DNA of 6,949 nt, taken from positions 1 through 6,949 of the forward strand of contig UQZF01000152.1 of the NCBI GenBank assembly GCA_900545455.1, read 5' to 3'. Below are positions 1-5,175 of this stretch, piece by piece. The notes below the pieces were generated by a model. The model was not told where the DNA came from and did not search any database. It was given only the letters and a program-made list of their open reading frames with translations. A program made the translations under genes and the position numbers. Within the stretch, counting starts at the first letter, position 1, and each line of letters starts with the position of its first letter. Source of the stretch: an uncultured Eubacteriales bacterium (GTDB lineage: Bacteria; Bacillota; Clostridia; Lachnospirales; Lachnospiraceae).

Positions 1-264
1 CAGATACTCGATGCGCACAACAGAATCAGGATGCTTGATTCGGGTATAAAAATAAGAAGGGACGAACAGTTCGGGCGTTTCGTGTCGCTTATCCCGTACA
101 GCATGGAGGTCAAAAATGTGGCGCTCACCGGTTTTAAATATCCGCTCGATAACTACTGCATGAGAAAGTTTAATTCGCTCGGAATCAGCAATGAGATAAC
201 GGCTGACGAGGCGTGCATAAGCTTCACGGACGGAGTGCTGGTGGTTGTTGAGGCGGTGGACTAG
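1..264 (+). CDS. thiN: Thiamine pyrophosphokinase, C-terminal part (5' end outside window)
   Basis: The open frame enters from the window edge (first codons Q-I-L-D-A-H-N-R-I-R) and ends at TAG 262-264, giving 87 visible residues of a protein that is normally about 210. Thiamine pyrophosphokinase transfers pyrophosphate from ATP to thiamine in the cytoplasm, making the cofactor thiamine diphosphate. Recognition rests on the typical C-terminal pattern: LDAHNRIRML, then FVSLIPYS, the GFKYPL motif, SLGISNEI, and a final beta strand GVLVVVEAVD. SLGISNEI belongs to the thiamine-binding half of the family. The ATG at position 31 is an internal methionine and not the start, because homology-like sequence continues upstream of it. 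In many Firmicutes this gene follows rsgA and rpe, which cannot be checked here. The next gene begins 51 bases downstream with no terminator in between, so read-through into the MATE genes is possible. Confidence 0.88.
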   Translation, partial: QILDAHNRIRMLDSGIKIRRDEQFGRFVSLIPYSMEVKNVALTGFKYPLDNYCMRKFNSLGISNEITADEACISFTDGVLVVVEAVD

Positions 265-315
265 GAACGCGGCAGAAGCGGTGTGTTTGGATACTTAGAT
301 TAAGAGGTCAAGGTA

Positions 316-1680
316 ATGAGTGAAAATACAAAAAAGAACGGAATTATCGAGGGAACAATCTGGAAGCAGATATTGATATTCTTCTTTCCGATTCTTGTGG
401 GAACATTTTTTCAGCAGCTATACAATACGGTTGATGCCGTAGTTGTCGGGCAGTTCGCGGGAAAGGAAGCACTTTCGAGCGTCGGAGGCTCGTCGAGCCA
501 GATTATCAATTTCGTTGTCGGATTTTTTACAGGACTTTCGGCGGGAGCGACGGTAATCATATCGCAGTTTTACGGTGCGGGTGATGCAAAAAAGATACAT
601 AGAGCACTTCACACGGCGTATGCGTTTGCCATAATAGGAGGAATTGCGGCGGGAATAATCGGAATAGCCGTGACGGTTCCGATAATGAGACTTATGAACA
701 CGCCTGCCGAGCTTCTTCACGATTCTGCAATGTATGTTATGATATACTTTGCGGGACTTGTATTTATTTTTGTATATAACATGGGCTCGGCAATTTTAAG
801 AGCCATCGGTGATTCAAAGAGACCGCTCTATTATCTTGTTATCTGCTGTGGGATTAACATTGTACTTGATATACTGCTTGTCAGTGTATTTAAGCTGGGC
901 GTGTTAGGTGCGGCTGCTGCAACATTTATTGCACAGTTCGTCAGTGCAATTATGGTTACGAGAGCGCTTATGTATCACACTGAGGGAATGAAGCTTGTGC
1001 TTAAGGAGATAAGGCTTCACGGCGATGTGCTTCCGTCCATGTTAAAGATAGGACTTCCGACCGGAATACAGTCGAGCATGTACAGCCTGTCCAACATAAT
1101 TGTGCAGTCAGCACTCAACAGCTTCGGTGTCGACACTGTTGCAGCATGGTCGGCATTCGGAAAGATTGACAGCATGTACTGGATGATAAATACAGCATTC
1201 GGTATAGCTGCAACAACCTTTGTCGGACAGAATTTCGGTGCCGGAAAGTATGACAGAGTGAAAAAAGGAACCATGCAGTGCCTTTTGATGGATATATGTG
1301 CAGCTGTACTGTTCAGCACACTTGCACTCACCTTCGGAGGATATATGTTAAGAATATTTACATCCGAGACAGAGGTTATAAATCTTGGCATAAGGGTTAT
1401 GCATGTCATTTCCCCTGCATATTTTATATTTGTGTTCATAGAGATTCTGTCGGGCTCCTTGAGGGCACAGGGGCATGTGCTCGTGACAACGCTCATGACA
1501 ATGCTTGGTGTGTGCGCATTCCGTGTAGTGTGGGTGTTGTTTATAGTGCCTCATGGTACGCTGGAACAGATTGTGTTCTGCTATCCTGCTACATGGATTG
1601 TTACGGCGACGGGAATGATAATATACTATATATATAAGCAGAATAAAATCATAAGGAAATATAATACTGTCAAGAGATAG
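316..1680 (+). CDS. MATE family multidrug/cation antiporter (first of tandem pair)
   Basis: This 454-residue integral membrane protein has the usual length for MATE transporters, which export cationic drugs or metabolites in exchange for H+ or Na+. About twelve hydrophobic segments can be traced, arranged as two similar halves. Half one has P25 in the first segment, QQLYNTVDAVVVGQ (33-46) with acidic residue D40, and SQFYGAGD (83-90). Half two begins near residue 246 (GLPTGIQSS) and repeats the loop motif as GQNFGAGKYDRVKKG at about 304-318. An acidic residue in segment one is typical of the family and is implicated in ion or substrate coupling. The C-terminus is basic (KQNKIIRKYNTVKR). The start at 316 is preceded by purine-rich AAGAGG (302-307) and AAGG (310-313), and the hydrophobic core begins soon after, which fits. 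The substrate cannot be read from sequence. It probably forms one transcript with the next gene. Confidence 0.93.
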   Translation: MSENTKKNGIIEGTIWKQILIFFFPILVGTFFQQLYNTVDAVVVGQFAGKEALSSVGGSSSQIINFVVGFFTGLSAGATVIISQFYGAGDAKKIHRALHTAYAFAIIGGIAAGIIGIAVTVPIMRLMNTPAELLHDSAMYVMIYFAGLVFIFVYNMGSAILRAIGDSKRPLYYLVICCGINIVLDILLVSVFKLGVLGAAAATFIAQFVSAIMVTRALMYHTEGMKLVLKEIRLHGDVLPSMLKIGLPTGIQSSMYSLSNIIVQSALNSFGVDTVAAWSAFGKIDSMYWMINTAFGIAATTFVGQNFGAGKYDRVKKGTMQCLLMDICAAVLFSTLALTFGGYMLRIFTSETEVINLGIRVMHVISPAYFIFVFIEILSGSLRAQGHVLVTTLMTMLGVCAFRVVWVLFIVPHGTLEQIVFCYPATWIVTATGMIIYYIYKQNKIIRKYNTVKR

Positions 1681-1717
1681 ATGCACATGGATAAAGTATT
1701 TAAGAAATGAGGATTAG

Positions 1718-3088
1718 ATGGAGAATAAGAAAGAACTGACAAAGGATATGACAAAAGGGCAGCCGGTAAAATTACTGCTCTTTTTTGCACTTCCGCTTAT
1801 GCTTGGAAGTCTTTTTCAACAGTTGTATACAATGGTCGACACCATAATTGTCGGACAGGGTGTAGGAATAAATGCACTTGCTTCACTTGGCGCTGCGGAC
1901 TGGCTCAACTGGATGTTTGTCGGGCTTGTCACCGGACTTACTCAGGGTTTCTCGATTATATTTGCACAGTATTACGGTGCAGGCGATGTGAAGAGGCTGA
2001 AGGCGGCGATAGGTAATTCAATTGTGCTGACCGCTATATCGGCATTGATTTTTACGGTGGCAGGAGAGCTTACAATAACACCGGTACTCATACTTCTTGA
2101 TACACCATCGGATATTTTTGCGGGAGCAGAGCAGTACTTAAGAGTTATGCTCGGAGGTGTGACGGTCAGTCTTATGTATAACCTTGAGGCTGCACTGCTC
2201 AGAGCACTTGGCGACAGCAAGACTCCGCTCATGGCGATGATTACGGCTGCGGTTACAAATGTGGTTCTCGACCTTTTATTTGTACTTGTGTTCAAATGGG
2301 GAATAATCGGTGCGGCATCGGCGACGATAATTGCACAGGCTGTGTCATTCGTTTACTGTCTTAATGCCATAAGAAAAATAAGTATTGTGAAGATTGGGAA
2401 GAAGGACATAAGCGTGCATGCTCAGATGTCGAAGAAGCTTCTTGTTGTTGGCATTCCGATTGTGTTTCAGAATACGGTAATAAGTGTCGGGGGAATGATA
2501 CTCCAATCGGTAATCAACAGCTACGGATTCCTCTTTGTTGCCGGATTCACTGCGGCGAACAAGATGTACGGTCTGCTTGAGACGGCAGCAACCTCATTCG
2601 GCTTTGCCATCACGACATATACGGCGCAGAATCTCGGTGCAGGTGATTTCAAGAGAATAAAAAAAGGAATGAGGAGTGCGGTGATAATGGCACTTCTGAC
2701 ATCAGTTGCCGTTTCACTTATAATGCTTATTTTCGGAAAACCGATACTTAGTCTTTTTATTTCAAGCGAGACAGGGCAGGTCGATGAGGTGCTTGGGATT
2801 GCATACCATTATCTGAGCATAATGAGTTACTTCCTTGCTGTGCTTTATGCGCTGCACACATACAGGAGCGCACTTCAGGGGCTTGGAAACACGGTCATTC
2901 CGATGCTGTCGGGAATTGCCGAGTTCATTATGAGAACGGCAGCGGCGCTGCTTCTTCCGAGACTTATCGGGCAGGAGGGCGTGTTCTATGCGGAGATTCT
3001 GGCTTGGACGGCAGCGGCGATTCTGCTTGTGACGGCTTATTATATAAATGTGAATATTTTGCATAAGAAATTTTTTAATTCCTATTGA
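1718..3088 (+). CDS. MATE family multidrug/cation antiporter (second of tandem pair)
   Basis: This 456-residue protein is a second complete MATE transporter, paralogous to the gene 37 bases upstream. Key motifs fall at nearly identical residue numbers: P26, QQLYTMVDTIIVGQ (34-47) with acidic D41, AQYYGAGD (83-90), second-half start VGIPIVFQN, and AQNLGAGDFKRIKKG (303-317). Roughly twelve membrane segments are expected and there is no signal peptide. The family exports organic cations, drugs or toxic metabolites using an H+ or Na+ gradient; the substrate is not predictable here. A Shine-Dalgarno-like GAGGA (1709-1713) sits only four bases before the ATG, which is short spacing and may lower initiation. 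No promoter or terminator is evident in the 37-base gap, so the pair is probably co-transcribed. The TGA stop (3086-3088) lies inside the -35 box of the cysK promoter and inside an inverted repeat. No terminator follows, so some read-through into cysK is possible. Confidence 0.93.
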   Translation: MENKKELTKDMTKGQPVKLLLFFALPLMLGSLFQQLYTMVDTIIVGQGVGINALASLGAADWLNWMFVGLVTGLTQGFSIIFAQYYGAGDVKRLKAAIGNSIVLTAISALIFTVAGELTITPVLILLDTPSDIFAGAEQYLRVMLGGVTVSLMYNLEAALLRALGDSKTPLMAMITAAVTNVVLDLLFVLVFKWGIIGAASATIIAQAVSFVYCLNAIRKISIVKIGKKDISVHAQMSKKLLVVGIPIVFQNTVISVGGMILQSVINSYGFLFVAGFTAANKMYGLLETAATSFGFAITTYTAQNLGAGDFKRIKKGMRSAVIMALLTSVAVSLIMLIFGKPILSLFISSETGQVDEVLGIAYHYLSIMSYFLAVLYALHTYRSALQGLGNTVIPMLSGIAEFIMRTAAALLLPRLIGQEGVFYAEILAWTAAAILLVTAYYINVNILHKKFFNSY

Positions 3089-3103
3089 CATGGTAGGAAT
3101 TAA
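3075..3103. promoter_or_regulatory. 10-bp inverted repeat overlapping the cysK -35 box: candidate operator
   Basis: The arms TTAATTCCTA (3075-3084) and TAGGAATTAA (3094-3103) are perfect reverse complements around a 9-base centre that contains most of the -35 hexamer. No T-run follows the right arm on the + strand, and the - strand copy is followed by A's, so it is not a Rho-independent terminator. Placement across a promoter in front of a cysteine-biosynthesis gene suggests a repressor site. The ATTCCTA/TAGGAAT layout resembles palindromic operators of Rrf2-family regulators such as CymR (cysteine metabolism) or IscR. That assignment is inference from memory of such sites. The palindrome itself is directly visible. 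Confidence 0.6.
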
Positions 3104-3113
3104 GAGATATACT
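3085..3113 (+). promoter_or_regulatory. Near-consensus SigA-type promoter for cysK
   Basis: TTGACA (3085-3090) is a perfect -35 hexamer. A 17-base spacer and TATACT (3108-3113, five of six to TATAAT) follow. Transcription should start near 3119-3121, leaving a leader of roughly 68 bases before the cysK ATG. The -35 box overlaps the TGA stop of the upstream MATE gene, so the promoter is partly inside coding sequence. It gives cysK expression independent of the MATE pair. Confidence 0.8.
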
Positions 3114-3150
3114 TTCAAAAAACGTAAGTATCTGTAGTATGTATGTGAAG

Positions 3151-3163
3151 AATTGCAGCAATT
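3151..3163. repeat. 13-base palindrome in the cysK leader
   Basis: AATTGC (3151-3156) and GCAATT (3158-3163) are inverted around a single A, in the untranslated leader about 30 bases after the predicted transcription start and just before the Shine-Dalgarno site. As RNA it would form only a four-pair stem, so if it matters it would be as a DNA site. It may be chance in AT-rich sequence. Confidence 0.3.
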
Positions 3164-3187
3164 GCACAGATAGGAAGGAGATTATGT

Positions 3188-4120
3188 ATGTCTAATATTT
3201 ACAAGGGAGCAGTTGAACTTATCGGAAAGACACCTTTGGTAGAGGTTGTCAATGTTGAGAAGGAGCTTGGTTTAAAGGCGAAGGTGCTTGTAAAGCTTGA
3301 GTACTTTAATCCGGCAGGAAGCGTTAAGGATCGTGTAGCTAAATCCATGATAGAGGACGCTGAGGCAAAGGGACTTTTAAAGGAAGGCTCTGTTATCATC
3401 GAGCCTACATCGGGCAACACCGGAATCGGTCTTGCATCCATAGCAGCCGCTAAGGGCTATAGAATTATTCTCACAATGCCTGAGACAATGAGCGTTGAGC
3501 GCCGCAATATCTTAAAGGCTTATGGTGCGGAGATTGTGCTCACAGAGGGTGCTAAGGGCATGAAGGGAGCCATTGCCAAGGCTGAGGAGCTTGCAGCAGA
3601 GACACCGAACAGTTTTATTCCGGGACAGTTCGTTAACCCTGCCAATCCTAAGGCACACAGAGAGACAACAGGCCCTGAGATCTGGGAGGACACAGACGGA
3701 AATGTTGATGTGTTCGTTGCAGGTGTAGGTACGGGCGGAACTCTCACAGGTGTAGGTGAGTACTTAAAGTCTAAGAATCCTAATGTCAAGGTGGTTGCGA
3801 TGGAACCTGCATCATCACCTGTCCTTTCCGAGGGCAGAGCGGGCGCACATAAGATTCAGGGTATCGGTGCCGGCTTCGTTCCGGATGTGCTTAATACGAA
3901 GGTGTATGATGAGATTTTAACAGTGGAGAATGAAGATGCTTTCGCCACATCCAAGCTTCTTGCAAAGAAGGAGGGTGTTCTTGTGGGAATCTCATCAGGT
4001 GCGGCTCTCTACGCTGCAATTCAGCTTGCCAAGAGACCGGAGAATGAAGGTAAGACCATCGTGACACTTCTTCCGGACAGCGGAGACAGATACTATTCAA
4101 CACCGCTTTTCACTGAATAA
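3188..4120 (+). CDS. cysK: Cysteine synthase A (O-acetylserine sulfhydrylase)
   Basis: This PLP-dependent cytoplasmic enzyme makes L-cysteine from O-acetyl-L-serine and sulfide. At 310 residues it matches the family length. Visible landmarks are NPAGSVKDR (41-49) with Schiff-base lysine K47, the substrate loop TSGNTG (74-79), the glycine-rich PLP-phosphate loop GVGTGGT (179-185), GISSGA (267-272) with the serine that contacts the PLP ring nitrogen, and the C-terminal PDSGDRYYS signature. The protein opens with the typical IGKTPLVEV. The start at 3188 is set by a strong Shine-Dalgarno AGGAAGGAG (3172-3180) seven bases upstream. Another ATG at 3184 is too close to it and would encode only three residues. 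The gene has its own promoter with an apparent operator and its own terminator, so it is probably a single-gene unit controlled by cysteine or sulfur status. CysM or cystathionine beta-synthase-like enzymes are the alternatives, but the motifs favour CysK. Confidence 0.95.
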   Translation: MSNIYKGAVELIGKTPLVEVVNVEKELGLKAKVLVKLEYFNPAGSVKDRVAKSMIEDAEAKGLLKEGSVIIEPTSGNTGIGLASIAAAKGYRIILTMPETMSVERRNILKAYGAEIVLTEGAKGMKGAIAKAEELAAETPNSFIPGQFVNPANPKAHRETTGPEIWEDTDGNVDVFVAGVGTGGTLTGVGEYLKSKNPNVKVVAMEPASSPVLSEGRAGAHKIQGIGAGFVPDVLNTKVYDEILTVENEDAFATSKLLAKKEGVLVGISSGAALYAAIQLAKRPENEGKTIVTLLPDSGDRYYSTPLFTE

Positions 4121-4130
4121 GAAATATGAT

Positions 4131-4164
4131 TGTTCGGAGTCGACAATAAATGTGGCTCTGAACA
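4131..4164 (+). other. Stem-loop after cysK without a U-tract
   Basis: TGTTCGGAGTC (4131-4141) can pair with GGCTCTGAACA (4154-4164) over 11 pairs, two of them G-U, around a 12-base loop. It begins ten bases after the cysK stop. The following sequence (GTTACAAAATAAG) has no T-run, so it is not a terminator by itself. It could protect the 3' end of the mRNA or be incidental. Confidence 0.4.
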
Positions 4165-4180
4165 GTTACAAAATAAGACT

Positions 4181-4226
4181 GCCGCTCGGACAGATAAGGT
4201 ATTAAATCTGTCCGGGCGGCTTTTTT
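4181..4226 (+). terminator. Rho-independent terminator of cysK
   Basis: GCCGCTCGGACAGAT (4181-4195) pairs with ATCTGTCCGGGCGGC (4206-4220) over 15 positions with a single G-U wobble and a ten-base loop. Six T's (4221-4226) follow directly. The GC-rich base of the stem followed by the T-run is a textbook intrinsic terminator. It separates the cysK unit from the cas operon and marks the last element of the higher-GC left block. Confidence 0.93.
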
Positions 4227-4305
4227 GTATGGTAAAACAGACATATAGTGAATGTATGTAAATGACATGTGTTAGCATGAGGATAAAAGTCAATAAGCTT
4301 GTAAA

Positions 4306-4320
4306 TAAACTAATAGTTTA
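4306..4320. repeat. Perfect 15-base palindrome upstream of the cas promoter
   Basis: TAAACTA (4306-4312) and TAGTTTA (4314-4320) are exact reverse complements around a central A. The site ends 21 bases before the candidate -35 hexamer, a position from which an activator or repressor could act on the cas operon. No regulator is recognised, and the AT-rich context makes chance occurrence possible. Confidence 0.4.
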
Positions 4321-4341
4321 GCATAACATTGAGCTAATAAC

Positions 4342-4370
4342 TTGTGTTTGTAAGAAAATATGATTATAAT
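4342..4370 (+). promoter_or_regulatory. Candidate promoter for the cas6-cas10 operon
   Basis: A perfect -10 hexamer TATAAT (4365-4370) is preceded, with a 17-base spacer, by TTGTGT (4342-4347), which matches only the TTG half of the -35 consensus. The predicted transcription start is near 4377, giving a leader of about 50 bases. It is the best promoter candidate between the terminator and cas6, but such hexamers are common in AT-rich sequence. Confidence 0.5.
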
Positions 4371-4410
4371 AAACATAGTTAAGTAAAAATAACAGACGAA
4401 ATTTATATAC

Positions 4411-4416
4411 AGGGGA
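4411..4416 (+). promoter_or_regulatory. Ribosome binding site of cas6
   Basis: AGGGGA lies nine bases before the ATG at 4426. It is the only Shine-Dalgarno-like purine run nearby and supports this start over any later methionine, such as M19. Confidence 0.6.
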
Positions 4417-4425
4417 AATAACAGA

Positions 4426-5175
4426 ATGTTAGCAAGGCTGGAGTTAAAGTTAAAAAGTACAGAGGAAATAGTTTATCAGATGTCATCTCTTTTTCACGGT
4501 GCTCTTATGGAATTGTTATCAGGCGATTATGCAGAATATCTTCATATTTCACAGCTTCATCCATTTACACAGCACCTTGAATTAAAAAACGGTGCCTGGT
4601 ACTGGGTGGTGTGTGCTCTTAACAAGGAGGCAGTGCAGAAGGTTATACAGGATGCACTTATGAAGCTTGACAGTATTTTTATTAAGAATAGAAATATGAC
4701 AATAGATATCATTGAAAAAAATTATTCTGAGCTGACATATAAATCATTGATGGACAGCTTCTATGCAGGTGAAAACAGCAGATATATTCACCTTCAGTTT
4801 TTATCGCCGACTGCGTTTAAAAAGGATGGTCGGTATGTTTTCTATCCGGATATACGGTGTGTATTCCAGAGCCTTATGAATAAGTATGATGCTGCAGTGA
4901 GAGATGAAGGGATGATAGATGAAGACACGTTGGAGCAGTTGTGTGATAATGCCCAGATTGTAGGCTACGATTTGAAAAGTGTAAGTTTTGCTCTGGAAGC
5001 TGTGAAAATTCCGTCATTTATCGGCAAGATTACAATTAAGATGAACGGCACATTTACTATGGCAGAGTTTGCCAATATGCTGTTTAGATTTGGAACATAT
5101 TCAGGAGTAGGGATTAAGACTTCCCTTGGAATGGGATGTGTAAAAATACTAGAAGACGAAAGGAGAAAGCGATGA
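4426..5175 (+). CDS. cas6: CRISPR-associated endoribonuclease Cas6
   Basis: This 249-residue protein has the usual size of Cas6, the metal-independent RNase that cuts CRISPR precursor RNA within each repeat to release crRNAs. The clearest evidence is the C-terminal glycine-rich loop at 223-237, containing SGVGIKTSLGMG and followed by a beta strand (CVKIL), which is the repeat-RNA-binding signature of the family. The N-terminal half carries SSLFHGALMELL (20-31) and LHISQLHPFTQHL (39-51). Four histidines (H24, H40, H45, H50) lie in the zone where Cas6 enzymes keep their catalytic histidine; which one is catalytic cannot be decided here. It is the first gene of the operon, and its TGA overlaps the cas10 ATG by four bases (ATGA, 5172-5175), indicating translational coupling. 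Its more AT-rich sequence differs from the genes on the left. Position before cas10 is typical of type III-A loci. The alternative, a RAMP subunit such as Csm4 or Csm5, is less likely given the order and the loop. Confidence 0.87.
   Translation: MLARLELKLKSTEEIVYQMSSLFHGALMELLSGDYAEYLHISQLHPFTQHLELKNGAWYWVVCALNKEAVQKVIQDALMKLDSIFIKNRNMTIDIIEKNYSELTYKSLMDSFYAGENSRYIHLQFLSPTAFKKDGRYVFYPDIRCVFQSLMNKYDAAVRDEGMIDEDTLEQLCDNAQIVGYDLKSVSFALEAVKIPSFIGKITIKMNGTFTMAEFANMLFRFGTYSGVGIKTSLGMGCVKILEDERRKR

Larger units (their letters stand above)
4227..4425. other. AT-rich intergenic region between cysK and the cas operon
   Basis: This stretch of 199 bases lies between the cysK terminator and the cas6 start. 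It has no convincing coding frame on either strand. It contains a 15-base palindrome (4306-4320), a candidate promoter (4342-4370) and the cas6 ribosome binding site. No CRISPR repeat-spacer unit, tRNA or insertion-sequence end is apparent. The composition is visibly more AT-rich than the genes to its left. Confidence 0.7.

Noticed and set aside
1017..1686. Overlapping minus-strand and alternate plus-frame open frames inside the first MATE gene
   Set aside because: They lie entirely in or over a well-recognised membrane transporter, have low-complexity or cysteine/histidine-rich translations and no ribosome binding sites. They are shadows of the real gene.
3075..3103. Inverted repeat at the end of the second MATE gene as a terminator
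   Set aside because: No T-run follows the stem on the plus strand, the minus-strand copy is followed by A's, and the centre holds a perfect -35 box. An operator fits better.
3114..3187. T-box or S-box riboswitch in the cysK leader
   Set aside because: The predicted leader is only about 68 bases, too short for either, and shows no terminator/antiterminator pair or T-box core sequence.
4093..4293. Open frame of 66 codons on the minus strand between cysK and cas6
   Set aside because: It runs through the cysK 3' end, the stem-loop and the terminator, has no ribosome binding site and no recognisable protein features. It is explained by chance.
4227..4425. CRISPR leader or array in front of cas6
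   Set aside because: No direct repeats of 20 or more bases at regular spacing are present. The only repeated words (for example TTAGCAT at 4272 and 4318) are seven bases long and expected by chance in AT-rich sequence.
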